64,000 bases of DNA from Diadema setosum (taxonomy: Eukaryota; Echinodermata; Echinoidea; Diadematoida; Diadematidae), in the NCBI GenBank assembly GCA_033980235.1, contig CM067077.1, positions 2,043,501 through 2,107,500 of the forward strand. The letters are read 5' to 3'. Of this stretch, positions 10,431 to 25,400 are shown piece after piece. Numbering within the stretch: the first letter of the stretch is position 1; each line of letters starts with the position of its first letter. The position numbers were made by a program, and so were the translations under genes. A model generated the notes under the pieces. The model saw nothing but the letters and a program-made list of their open reading frames with translations. It was not told the DNA's origin and ran no database searches.

Positions 10431-13400
10431 CTACAGGTAGGAGCCAATCATGAAAACTTAACACAGTAAGAGCTACACAACAATAAAAACTATTTAAAGG
10501 GACGGTACAGTATTGGTGGAGATGAAAATTGGACTTTAACTTTTTGCGAGATACCAAGAAAACACATATGATATAGTACAGCGTATACCATTTTCAGAGA
10601 AATTCAAAGTTTATTTGATGAAAATCCGGTTTGGAATGACTGAAACATCCAAAAACAAAGTAAAACAAAACAATCGTAATAAATCGTGGGTCCCACACTT
10701 TATTAGAATTGCTCTTTTTTGGATATCTCAGCCATTTCAAAACCAATTTTCATCAAATAAATGTTGAATTCCTCATAGAATTACATGCTCTTTCATATTT
10801 CATTAGAGGTTTCTCATTATCTCACAAAAAAATGTAGAAACCTGAAATTAGGTCTCAACCAAAACTGTACGATCCCTTTAAAAGACAAATAAAAAGAAAT
10901 AAATATAAAAAAAAAACAAATAGAGTGCAATTCTACGCAATGATCCATTCTGCTATAACAAGAATAGTGGAGAATGTTATCCAAACAGAAGGAGGTTTCA
11001 TTAGAACTGAACTTACTAATTGTAGTTAAGAAAGATATGGAATTTTTAGAGTTCCACATGTCTTTGAGAAAGGGTGATTTTGGTGGCAATCAAACTTGGA
11101 CGGAGTGATAGCATGACCTAACTAGTTCTCCAGTGATCTATGCAAAAAACTTCACTAAATCAATTTTCTTCTGAATTACCATAAAAAGAAAAGACTTTAA
11201 TCCTTCACATGAAGTTTCACCGATGACAAATTTCAAGGAAGAAAGGGTTCTAGATGCTACATCAATGAGCAAAAGCCCAATGCCTACATGGTGTATATAT
11301 CAGTGAACAAAGCAATGAGAAAATATTGAGTTTACAACATCAACAGTACCAAATGATCCCATTAAAACAGATTCAGAGAGAACAATCTAGATCAGCGCAT
11401 ACACAATGTGTGTGTGTGTGTGTGTGTGTGTAAAATTGTAATCAGTCATGTCATATTTCATGAGAGAAGACATATTGGATATATGCAATGTGTTTGCTAT
11501 CATGGGGATGTTATAATTTCACAGTAAAGTCATATTCCACAACTAACTCAGGTATTGTCACTCTCTTCTATTGTTCTTGTTGTTTCTTTATATACCAGCT
11601 TTTTGTATCTGTCATATCATTGCACCTCAGCTAGGATTGAAGTCAGGGTACAAGAGGAAGGAGACAGACATGTTGATTTATGCACCGCTATACCACCGTC
11701 CCACAATGCCACAGCTGTGGGACAGCCGGCTTATTTGGATGCAGAGTGCTGCGGATTCATCCATTGTTGGATCAGGTTTCATGCCGAGTTGCAATGGTAA
11801 AATAATATTTCAAAGAAAGCGATCGATTCAAAGTGGGTCAAATCACTTAACCTGTGTAACTGATGCCCCACTTGAGTCTTAATAGTGCCTTTCACTTCCT
11901 GTGTGTACTCTTTGCTTTACCGCAAGCTGGGGTGTGCTGACACTTTCATTAAATGAAACTAAAGTTTTACACTACACTGCTAGTAGCCTCACATCCAATG
12001 CAAAATGTGAAAAGCTGTACACATAACTCGAAAGCATACTTTAAAGGTACGGGATACCTTTTACAGACCTCCCAAAATGCAGCAAAACATTAAATATGAA
12101 CCTCAGGGGACTTGTTTAGGCCACTGCTTAGAAATTTGGAAGTCAACAATTATCTACAATTTGAATAATTCACAAAACTCAACTACTCAGTAGTTCTGTG
12201 TGTCAGCCACACTTAAGCCTTTTTGTTGCAGTCTTCTGTATTTTTTATCTACAGCTGTATAAACACAAATCTAAAAGTATAAGAGCTGATGTAATAACAT
12301 ATAGAGTGTGTGGCAAGAATGTATATAGAAATGTTTGTAAGTTTTGATGAACTTTCTTCACAAAATATACATGATGGACACACATGCAGTGCATGGGTCT
12401 GCAAAGGTAGCCTAGTAATGTACTGGAATTTACGGTGAGCCCCGAAAAAAATTCCATTCAAAATCTAACGGTCAATAAAAATGTACTAAATGTTACCTTC
12501 CACTTTCAATACTTTATTGGAGTTTCTAAAATGATACTCTCTTCAACATACCACTGTATTTATACAACTCTTCATTTAAGGCATGCAAATGGGATTCCCT
12601 ACCTTTAAAAGTGGATATTTTTGCACAGGGAATTTTTCGCACAAGGGCGAGCAAGATGAATTTTGCGTGTTTCTAATTCTGCAAAATCAAGACGCTAATT
12701 ACTGGAACATATGGCAAGCAGAAATTATGCTAGTTTCTGGTTGCTCGAATAGTGCACAAATTTCAACACCACAAAAATTTCCACTTTTTAACCCTATTTT
12801 AACTGGGGGGGGGGGTCAAATTGACTCCCCCCTTCGACAATTCACGCCACGATTCCGCAACATGCAAAGATTTTTCCGCGTCGTTTCATGACTTTTTTCA
12901 TTGAAGTCTCCTGCATATTTTGAGACCAAATTTGTGACGTCCGGGTACACCGTTCTGAAGTTATGCAATGTTATGCATGTCAACCCGAAAACAGCTGAAA
13001 TTCATGATTTCGTGTGCAAATCCAATGCAAATTGTGTTTTTTTGTTTAATTGATATAAATTAAATTATTTCAACTTTTGAACTTTGAAAATAATCAATTC
13101 TAATGTAGATAAGCTTGAAAAAGTGCCTGCAACAAATTTTGGCAAAAAACAATAGAAAACAAAAGGTCGAAGAAACAGTAAAATACATAAGAAATTAACA
13201 AAACAATAAAAAACATAACAAACTGATTTTGATCGCACTATTTTTTTACAAGAAAATTGTTTGATGTGTCTTGAGGAACTTGACACAAAAATTTAGCAAT
13301 CCTTCATTCTTTTTGATGGAGCTATAGGTGAAAATATGATTTCATGCATAAATTTGCATAATTAATTTATTAAAAAATAAAAAATCACCACTTTTCTATT

Positions 13401-16400
13401 GTATGACCATGTAATCTTGTCATTGACATCTGGCTCTATGATCAGGCAAAATTTTGCGGCGATCGCGTGATCGGCGGCCGAGATCTGAAGGGGGGGTCAA
13501 ATTGACACACCCCCCCAGGTAAAAACTTGGTCTCAAAAAGCCCAGTTAAAATAGGGTTAACCCTAAAAAGACTGGGCTATTTTGGTAGCTCGAAAGACTG
13601 GGGGGGGGCCTAAAGGGCCCCCCCTTAAGATCTCGGCCGTGGATCGCGCGATCGCCGCGAAAATTTGCACAATGGTAGTGTGCGATGTAATCTACAAGAT
13701 CGTATATTTGAATTTTCCAAAATAGTCTTCTTTTATTTTATTTTGATTAATTATGCTAATTTATGCAAGAAATCAGACCTTTTTTATCTAAATCAGTAAA
13801 TAAAGCTCCAAAAGTGCTCATTTTTGGTCTAGATATTCTTTGTAGCATTCTTAGCAAATGTACTTGAAAAAAAATTCGCTATCAAAATTAATTTCTTATT
13901 TATTTTATTGTTTTATGAATTTCTTATGTATTTCTTTGTTTTTTCGACCTTTTGTTTTTGTTGTTTTTTTCAGCAAAATTTGTGGCAGACCCTTTTTGAA
14001 GCATAACACTACTAAAACAAATTGATTTTAGCCATTGAGAGTAAAAATAAGCATATTTATATGAACCATGTGATAAAACTCAATTTGTATTGACTTTGTA
14101 CACAAAATCACATTTTTGAGCCATTTTCGGTCTCACGTGCATGTACAAAAAGTTATGTAACTTCAGAACCGTACCCCCGGGCGTCACAAATTTGGTGACA
14201 AAATGTGCGGGAAACTTGAAAGACAAAAGTCATAGAGCATCGCGGCGAGAGCATTGCGTGTTGCTGAGTAATCGCGCGAAATGTCGAGGGGGGGGCCTTT
14301 TAGGCCCCCCCCCCCCAGTCTTTTTAGGGTTAAGGATAGGGTATGCAAAAATGTTTCATATATCCAACTCCCAAAGAAAAAGAGAAAAAGACAGACAGAA
14401 ACTACTGTATGAGTTGTCAAAATGTGAACTTCATAATACAGATTACATTTAGAGGATAACAGTACTGGCTGAGGTGGGGATTCATGTTTTGAACATTCCT
14501 AAATGAGATAATGAGAAACCTCTTATGAAATACGAAAGAGCATGGAATTTTAAGAAGGATTCAATGTTTGTTTGATGAAAATTGGCTTTCAAATGGCTGA
14601 GATATCAAAAGAAGTAAAAATGATAAAAGGCGACAGGCCACGGCTTTTATTAGGATCTCTTTGTTTCACTTTGTTTTTGGATATCTCAGCCATTTCAAAA
14701 CCGATTTTCATCATATAAACTTTTGATACCCCTTAGAATTGCATGCTCTTTGACATCTCATAGAGTGGTTTCTGAATATCTCGCAAAATGTTAATGACAT
14801 AAGCTAAATCCTCACCTTGACCAGAACTGTACACACCCTTTAATAGGGGAATTCCATTCTGATTTTATGTTGCTTTGTATGAAAACTGAAAAATCAGAAA
14901 AGTAGATCATTGAAAAATTTGGGGAAAAATCAGACACACAAAAAGAGGAATGAACTGACAGAGTTAACAGAGTAAGACAAACTGGCAACTCCATGTGCAT
15001 AGGTGTTGTACACAAATCTCATTAATTCTCATTTTTCTCAAATAATAATTTTACAGAAAAAATATATACAAGTATATATATGTTTTGCTACAACACACAT
15101 TTAATACTATAATACTATAATCAATACGGTTAATACTATCTACACTTCATCAGGTTCATAAAATTTTTTTGTATGTGTCTTTTCTTTTCACAAAATTTTC
15201 AGTGATCTTCTTTTTTTTTATTTATTCTTTTATATTGCAACATAATATTAGGATGGAATTCCCCTCTAATCCTAAAAGGGGATGGGAGTCCACTCCCTTA
15301 TGTTTCACACAATAATTCTGCAATGCGAGACAGCCTCGTCATGAGGCTTCTTGACTTTTTCTTTTCAAGTCTCGCGCAAGTTTTGAGACCAAATAGGCGA
15401 CTGCTGCGTGTACTGTTATGAAGCCATGCCCATTTTTATATTGCTATGTCACCCCAAAATGGGCATAATTTTGTGATTTTGTGTGCATTTCCTATGGAAA
15501 ACAGTGCTCTGTCATGAAACTCAGAAAAACCTGGTTATTTTTTACTGTTCATCACTTTGATTAATTTTATGCTGATTACGATAGAAAGGTGGAGTCAGCA
15601 GGCTTGCCTTGCTCCAAGGGATGGTTCTAGTTACTTTTCATGCCTTGACTTAAAACTACATCCATTATCATCTGAGTTGTAAACAGCATATAGTAAGGTT
15701 CTACACTAATTTTTTTTTCTTCTTCTTCCCGCAGTGGCCTGTTTGGGTCACTAAATTCTTTTAATCTGACATTTTTGGTAAATCAAAACAGAAATGTAGT
15801 GGCCCAAAATAAGAGCCATGTAACGATCCATTTTGAATCTTAGTACAACCCTATTAAGCTACCAAAAAATAACCGCTTTCGAAATTTGGTCGTCCGACTT
15901 CTATTTTTAGTGGACCCAGGCCACAGAGCCAATGATAATGTCAACTCCTGCACATAGAAAGTGGTCTTAATTCATACCGTGGAACAAGATTTTACATTCT
16001 GTACAAGACAATCGACAAGTCCTCGCCTTGTAATACTACATACAGCATCCAATACTTCACTTGAGTGCAAAATCTTGTGCTATTGCACAAGAGGCCATAT
16101 ACTATTTGTATAACATCCTACACTTGTAAACACTACACACATCATTGGTAATCTACCTGGCTTGGACTTGTCCAGCGACCTTTGACCTTCGTCGTGGACA
16201 TCGTCGTGGGGACAGTACAGCAAACTGTCAAGAGGGTCCAGGAGGGGAGCAGAGAAAGTGTTGGTCTTGGAAACAAAGACCTCACTCTCTTTGGCCTGGA
16301 GAAATGCAATTAGAGTAAAACACTAAAGCATCTTTCAGATATTATTTTCTTGAATTCAGAAGTACAATGTAGGGCCCACTTCTTTAAATGAAAACTACAC

Positions 16401-19400
16401 TCAGCTGCTGTATGTCTTCTCAGAATATTCATATACAAAGGTATGGAGACATTACAGTCATATTGTAAGTTAATCTCATTTCATTTACAGATAAACAGGG
16501 AGTTTCGTACTTTGTACTTTGTAAAACCTCAAGAGTGAAACACCATATTTAAAAAGCAACTTTCAGATATCATTTTCTACAATTCAGAAGGAGAGCCAAT
16601 TTTTTTTTTTGAAAAATATGTCTTATAGAAATACTGCGATACATAGGTATGGAGACATGACAGTCATATTGTAATTTAATCGCATTTTAATTAAATGCAT
16701 TCCTACATGCACTCAAAATGGCAGTGCATTAAGAAGTACAAAGCACATCCACATCCTCACTTTCATCATTCACAACTACATGTATACACACTAGTCTTGT
16801 ATGTACTTATCTTTATACCCAAACCCAAACATGCTGCATGTATAAATCTCTGACCATCATCCGGACCAAAACTCACATGTGGTCCTCATACCCACAATCA
16901 CTAGCTGGTGACTATGCACCCCTACCCCCTGAAACAATTTCCCTACCCATATCAGGGACTCAAACCCCGCAGACACTTTCAAAAAGAAACTCAAGATGCA
17001 CCTAGAGTATTAGAAGGAAAATATCACTGATAATGTAATTTCTTAATTATTTGAACTTGTAGTTGACGTACGATTGTTTCTCATAGTAACTCATTAATTG
17101 CAAATGTTCACTGGTGTCATATATCTTGAATTGTTAAGCATTTAGAAACATTTTGAAACAGAGACTGCACAAATTTTCATATTATCATTATTTTAAGAAA
17201 TTAGTATCCAAGGCATATGCTAACTGTCAGCAGCCTTCCACACAGAGACTGTGGTCTGTAAATCAAGCATTATTGTATGTAAGGACTCTTTGATATGTTT
17301 AAACATAATATGCACGTTTACGATGTATGTACGTTGATGCAGTATGGACGTCTATGTAGAATAGACGTTTATACATGTACAATATGCAGTATGGCCCTCT
17401 ATGTAGTGTGTGTAGGCACCATGGTTAAAGTGCATTTCACATTTCTTGGGCCTTATCATAATGCTAATTGTCAAGGTTTCAAAATTCCTCTCATCTTAAT
17501 GCAGTCACAATCCCATTAACTTTTGCCCACTTCATGATAGCTGATATTTTTCCTTTACGTTCAACTCGTACAGTATCTCTGCTTTTTAGAATGTGACAGA
17601 ACCAAGGGTGCGATTTGCTCTGTGCAAAGTTTTTGGCAGCTCCATGTGGGAGTTAAAGGGAAAACCCACCTTAGGAGCATGCATGCCCCTGGCTTCCATG
17701 ATGAAGTGATGAATCTCATTGATGTTCTGTTTGATGAGAGGCGGGACGGGGTTGCAACATGCTAGGACCCCGCCCTGGTCTCTGCAAAGGATAGAACCAA
17801 GAAAACATGAATGCAATTTGTCACCTAGTACTTGTTGGGACATAACAGTAAAGATGCAGCAGCATGCATGGAGATAGCATGGAGTGGAAAGGCTAGTCCA
17901 GCTCAGATATATTTGAGAATCCCTGTAACCAACTGTGTACACCTTTACAACTGATCTCTATTGACCAATTCTGTGACGCGCTATGTGTACATGTATTTTT
18001 GGCATGGGCAGCGCCATTACGCGGTGTCTCAGCCGACCCCCCCTTCCCACTCCCCACCCCTCTCCCTACATTAGCACGTGCGCAGAATGAAAAACTGATG
18101 CATGGTTGCTTTAGCCAATGGGAGTCTCGTACTGAGTGCGCGAATGCTTGCTTAAGTGCGCGAACCTTTGCTACAAGTGCGCGATAAACATGTTGCCCGT
18201 GGGGTGGGGGAGAGCAGGGGGGGTCGGCTGAGACACCGCAATTTGAGCTCATGGCTGCGCCCAGTGCCATAAAATGTCTGCTGCCCTCAACGAACCCGAA
18301 TCGGTCAATACTTATAGCCGAAGAATATCGATAAGACCAGAACGTTACAGATGAGCACAAACCTCAATGCACATATTCACTGACATGCAGCTAGCATGTG
18401 CCATTTGTGTTTTTTTTTACTTACCCAGTGGGCAGCAAATAAAGATTTACTTGATCAGATCATCCACATTTCTTCACGCTATCAAGTCTTTAAAGGTATC
18501 ATGACTTACCTAGCTGCTGCTTCAGTCTTCTTTACAAGATTTATTCTTGCTTAGAAGCTGGAACCAGCTTGGTCTTGAGGAGATCTCAACTAATGATCAT
18601 TAACCCTAAAAGGGCCGGGGGGGACGGAATCCGCCCCCCCCCCCCTCGACGTTTCGCGCTATAATTCTGTTACGCGAGAAGGCCTCGTCGCGAGGCTTCT
18701 TGACTTTGTTAGTTCAAGTCTCGCGCAACTTTTGAGACCAAATTTGCGACGTCCACGCATACTTTTGCGAAGCCACGCCCATTTTTGTAACGGAATGTCG
18801 CCCCAAAACGGGCACAATTTTGTGATTTTGTGTACATTTCCTATGGAAAACAGTGCTCTGTCGTGAAAGTAATAAAAACCTGATTATTTTTACAATTAAT
18901 CACTTTCATTGATTAGTTTTGTGCTAATTATGGTAGAAAAGTGGTCAGTGACAATTTCCAATGAAAAAACAAAGAAAAAACAAAAGTTGAAAAACAACGA
19001 AATACATAAGAAATTCTGAAAACAATAAAATACATAAGAATTGAAATGAATTTTGGAAGTTTTTGTGATGTACAATCGTTGAATATGCTGCAACAGATTT
19101 ACAGACCAAAAATTAGACTCTCAATGCTTTTAATTAGGCTAAAATATGATCTTGAGCTTAATTTGCATAATTAATTAATTAAAATTAGAAATTGATTGTT
19201 TCAAAAAATCTTATGACACAATCTTGTAGATTATGATGCGGGTCTCACGCATGCAAAATTTCATCGCGATTGCGCCACCGATGGCCCCCCCCCCCCCCCC
19301 CCCCGGCCCGAGCATAGCCAAAAAAGCCCGGCCCCTTTAGGGTTAAACTCTTTGTGAACCACCTTTGCACGCCAGACTTGGTCGAGGGCACGAAAACTTT

Positions 19401-22400
19401 GCATATTTTGCTCAAAAGCACAACCACGCATGAACTGACTGATAAATCGTAATATGCCACTGCTTTGCTTTAATATTAACCTAACTTGCTATTTTTTCCA
19501 CAACTTTGCTGTGATGCATAACTATTTCTAGCTGTTACACTTATATCAACAGTTACATGTTTTTCAAATAAACAAAACATTTTTCCAAAAGCACTTATAA
19601 TGCAATGCAGTCTCCAAATAATGTGGCACGCTGAAGGTTTTCACCTTGACAAACACAGAATTAAATATCAACATAAATGAAGACTCTGTCACTAGCTTCA
19701 CACTCATAGTGTTACAATCAAACAGAACGGTTGGCAGTTCCTTTTAGGCTAAACAAGAAGCAGCATTTACACTCAGAAGGGAAGAAAATGCCTAGAAGAA
19801 ATGTCTAATGGAAAGCAGTTTCTCCTGGTCAGACTCCTGCTTTAAATCTGATAACTTAGGTAGTGTCCAGACAAAAAGTTGATTGATATTTGATACACCT
19901 GTGGGGAATTGGATGTAAGAACTCCAAGGAAAAAGATCTCTTCTTAACCCGCAGAGGATGGACTGATTTTCTACAATTCGCATTTCCCATAGACACTTGG
20001 CTGAGCATACTCGGGAATCGTCCTCAACGGGTTAACTTATAAATTAATTATACAGCAATTGATCCCAGTGATAGAGTACAGGCGACTCCCCTTTACATAG
20101 TGTCCTCTGGATGGCAGTTTCTTTTCATTAGACTGATTTTTTTTTCTTCTTTTTTTTCTATAGTCTTAGTAAAGACAGAAATAATTTTGTAGTCTGAACT
20201 TTCTTTTTGTTATATCAAAACCTTGTTATAATCATGTCCGTTACAACAGGAGTGCACTCTACATCATCTCTGACTTGGTCTCTACCAGGCAGTTTCCATT
20301 TACACTGAGGAATCACTATCAAAGCATTCAGCATCCTGTTGTTGTTTTTGTCTACTTACTTGGGGAGTATTTCAGCGATCTGATACATCATGTGAAGAGG
20401 GAGGACGTATCCCGTACTCTCATCCTCCTGCCTAGCAACGCTGTCCCTCCAGGCAAACAGTTTCTTGAAGGCATACAACTGGTAAGAAGATACAAATAAT
20501 AATATACAAACACATCATTAGTTCAGCTAAAAAAGAAAAGAGAGTTAGCTTCATTCGTTATCAGCATATCATTTATCTCTTTTGCTGAGGGGATCATCCA
20601 CAAGATTCAAGGGGAAACGAACACTGTAAAACAAGAAATTTCAGCGGCATGCACTATTTGCAAATTGGAGCCGATGGCTTTTTACACGCATGAAATTTTC
20701 GCAAAGTGCCTCTGGCATTCAATGCATACAGTGCATGCATTTTAATTGAGCGAATCTTGGCTCCCGCAAAATTCACGAAATTAAAGTGCATGCGAACATT
20801 CCTCGTTTTACAGTATTGATCACCTGCGAAGACCTCTTTCAAACTAGCTGATGAGCTCGTGACAGAATTTCTCTAATCCACTCTTCTGCAGTAGAAGAAC
20901 ATGTTACGGCCAATGTGCAAAATGGTCTGAAGATGTTGTTGGCATTCTGGCCTTTACTTTTCCACCAGGGACTTTAACCATGATGCCTTTTGCACTTCAT
21001 GTCACCTTGGAGTTCGGGAGTTCCAGGGAATGGTTTAAGAGTAAAATTTCTGAAAATTCACCTGCCATTTTTTGTACCTGGCATTTCATCAGCAGGACCT
21101 TTCATACTACAAGATCTCTCAGGTTCCCCTGGTACATCAGAGTGGAATTTGCTAAGCATGAAACGGGTACAGTATAAAAGCTGTTATTTTCGTGTACAAA
21201 TATTTTTGTGAATGAGGAGGTCATAGACATTTTTGCTGGATGTTGTTTGAGCAAACAGACTTCAAAACTATTGTTCACCTCATCACTTTGCAATGGCGAT
21301 GTTTTTGCATGTTGCTAGATTCCCATCCCAACATAGTTTGCAAAGTTTGTGAAAAGTACAGTGTAAACCCTCGCAAAAATAACAGCTTTTACAGTAAGCC
21401 TTGATGGGGTTAAAAGGAAAATATATACATTGTAATGTACTTACAGTTTTACATATATGCCATCCATATAATAGCACAAAAATGCATAATGCCAGGAGGG
21501 CTGGAGTCTACTGAGCAGATATTACAACATTTTCAAATGCAAAGAACATACAGAAAATATCTCATCTCTGGTGTTTTTGTAATTGAAAGTATTACCTCCA
21601 AGAGAATGAGAATCACAAAAAACAGAAATATGCAACTCTTTACCAGAACTTTTGCATGTGCACCAATACAGGATTAAGTGTGATTCCACAAACCCTCCTT
21701 TTGAGATTTATTGTTCTTAAGTGACAATGGGCTATACATCAATGTAGAGCTGAAAACCTCTATTCTCAAGATCTGACCAATAAAAACAGGCCAACATTTC
21801 AATGGTTTGGTGATGCCAGGTCACAATTGTGGGCAAAGCAGACAAAGCACTTGATACAGAGGATGGTCCCTGTGAATCACTACCCCGACCAGACTTCTGA
21901 GCAACAACTGGGCCTGTAGATCTACAAATATCTCAATAGCAGACTCCTTCCACTCATGATATGCATGCTATGGAGAAGCAGTCTATTTACATCTGCAGCT
22001 GCTTTTAATCTCATTAGATATCGTGTGTTAAGACACATGCTCTGAATTCTTCACCATGATGCCCCACTTAAAGGGAAGTACGTACATACAGATCTATAAA
22101 ATGTTGCAAATGTAAGGGAAGTGTACTGCAAAAAATGAGATCCAAAATGAAAGGAAAAAATTAATATATCCCATGGAATATGAAGTTGTGCAAATTTAAA
22201 TACCCAAACTGACAAAGCATTTTGACCAAAATCTCAGTTTGGTGACAGGAAAATCATGTGACGGTCAACTGATTCAAGGTGAAAAGAAAAAAAAAATTAA
22301 AAGATTTCTTAACTTCATTATTGTTGGACACAATTAACTGTTTTCAAATACAGGATCTGATCTGGTCTAGAATTTGATGCCTCACAGCAGCAAATGTCAA

Positions 22401-25400
22401 GCATCAACTCATCAACAAAACAGTTAGAAGATGATATGTATTGTTCATGCATGTACAGAACTCTTTAAAGGGGATGGCTAGTAACCGATCAGTGGGAATC
22501 AGTGGGAATGCTGAGGGATGATTGTTCCAGTCCTTATGGGATTCATTTAAGAGTACATTATATATCTACTGTTGTGTGAAAATTATTTGCTTCAGAATGG
22601 TCTCATATTCAAGTAATGTGCAGATTAATGCCCCGTCACTGACCAGGGACGCTAACCTGGAAACATTAAACTGCACATTACTTAAATATGAGACCATTCT
22701 GAAGCAAATAATTTTCACACAACAATAGATTTATAATGTACTCTTGAATGAATCCCACAGGGATTGGAACAATCATCCTCCGGCATTCCCACTGATTCCC
22801 ACTGATCGGTTACTAGCCATTCCCTTTAACTCTAAAAAAAAAAAAAAAAAAAGAAAAAAGGAGAAAGTATTCTTGGGAGTGTTGTAGTGGATGAGTAACT
22901 GTTGGACTATTAGCTGGCACAATTACGTCCTCCCAGAGCAGCAGGAAAACAGATCAACAGGTGTCAACACACTAATGGATTGGCCAGGACGGTCTCAGGG
23001 CCTATGAATAAGGTGCATGAGTCAATACGTATGTATGTATACACGAAGACGCAAACACACCAAGGCGAAAAGACAGACACACATAATTATATATGAACAA
23101 ATACACATACACCCTTCACAAACACACTCGGGTATTAATAAACACAAAAACATGCCCCTGCACTCACAAAACAACAACATACAATATCCTCACCCGCAGG
23201 TGAGGGCGCTATGGCTTTCAAAGATTTGATCATGAATGAACAAAAACAAATAAATTTTCATGAAACAAAAGGTTTGCTTAATCAAAAGTAGGTAGATTTA
23301 TAGTTATTTATAGATTCATAGTTTATTAACTGTTCCAATCATCAGGCAAAATAGTACCCTTGTAGTTTTGATTTTTAATATTTTACTGAAAAATTAAAAT
23401 AATGTAAAATTGACACCATGATGTAGAGGAGATCACGCTCTACAACATGATACCATTAACTCAATACCCCCCAAAACTGTGATAACGCCCTTCTGGTTCT
23501 CAGCTGATGATATGCACTCATACATCTTTAGCTCCAAATATGGGTGCTGCAAAAAGAGATGACTCACATGTTTTATAAATGGAGACTTGTGACATTACCA
23601 AAAAGTGCATTGACTTGATGAATTTCGCATTTGTTTTGGGTGCTACAATCAATTTCATGAAGTCTGATATACAGGAAAAGCATGACTGACGTGATTACTA
23701 TTTTTACCAAATTTTTCAGACCTTGGTTTTATAGAACTGTCGATGATGCATATTTTGTATTACACGTAGGTAAGCAACTTCTCAACATTCTAATCAAATT
23801 AAAATGCGCGCGAAAGTTCTTGCCTACACAATATGCATTGGATGCCAGTGGTACGTAAGTTGCGAAAATTTCATGCTGCAAGAAAGACCGTCGGCTCCTA
23901 TTCGCTAAATTTTCATGCTGCGAATATATCTTGTTTTACAGTATTCTCATGGTATGCTGCTATTTGGGGAAAATACTCTCTATGTCGGCGTAAAGGACCT
24001 ATTCAAGAGTACCAAGTCTCTCTATGGTGTTAGGAAGATGTAAAGAACAACTTGCTCTACACATTTCAGCATCCTTCAGTTCAAGTTTGGGTGCATTTCA
24101 AAGAATATAACACATAGTACCTGGATATGCTTTTTAGGTTGGTTTCTCTTTCTACAAAAGGTTGGGATTCCCCAACAGAAATGCAAGACACTAAATCTAT
24201 ATCTGTCATATCATTGCACCTCAGCTAGGAGTGAAGTCAGGGTACAAGAGGAAGGAGACAGACATGTTGATTTATGCACCGCTATACCACCGTCCCACAA
24301 TGCCACAGCTGTGGGACAGCCGGCTTATTTGGATGCAAAGCCAAGGCACAGACACATGAATGTTCATGAAATTGTGACAAATGGAGCTGAAATTGAGTAG
24401 CAAACACAGTAACCGTGTCCATTATTGTTATTACTTTTGTGACAGTGACATCTAAAAATGGTATTAATTTCCTTACCAAAAGACTTACTTTTAGAAATAA
24501 ATATCTGACCTTTACATTAGGAAGCTGTGTCAAAGACTAAATTAAGTCACACTACAAGTATGTCACTTTGGCAGGATACATGGAAAATGAGTCAGATCTT
24601 TGTGACTCATTGACATATTTTTATGCTGCTGTCCTTTGCTACATGAGGCAATTTTGTTTTTTAATGTGTACTGTGACTTACATGACAAAATATGGACACA
24701 TCTATGAACATCAACAAAACAAAAGAAACAAGAGACCAGCGGGTCTAGCGCTCACCTGAGTATCGCAAGTTCACCTTTCACGCAGTCACTAATCTAAATT
24801 ATTCACAGCTTTACTAAAATTTGACCAGGCATTCTCAAGTAGAACATGAAAATTTACAATAAGGGCCAAAATTTTTAAAGATTCCTTAATTTGGGGGGAT
24901 TGGGGCCCCTGGGGCCCACTGGGTGGGGCATGGTGCCCACTTTGATAAATTGAGATCCTGACCCCCTAGGGATGCTACCTGCCAAGTTTGACGAAAATCC
25001 ATCATGAGGTTTTCAGGAAGAAGATGAAAATGTACAATTCAGGCCCCCATTTGGACCTTCCCAACCCCCCCCCCCCTGCCCCCAAGAGGGGCACCCCTGG
25101 ATCTGCCATGAACAAACTTGAAACTACAGTCATTAATGTACTCACTCATAGTATTATCTTAGCTTATCTTAGAGAAGATTTTTAAAGATTCCTTCATTTT
25201 GGGGAGGGGGGGGGGGGGGGGTTGGGCCTCCCTGGGAGGCCCCTGGGTGGGGCATGGCGCCCATTTTAACAAAATGAGATCCTAACCCCCTAGGGATGCT
25301 ACCTGCCAAGTTTGGTGACAATGGGTCATGGGGTTCTCAAGAAGAAGATGAAAATGTACAATTTAGGCCCCATTAGGACCCCTCCCCACCCCCCTCCCCT

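Noticed and set aside
22522..22728. Open frames mirrored on both strands at 22.5 and 34.4 kb
   Set aside because: They fall in a hairpin MITE; the two strands are the same sequence, so the frames are by-products.
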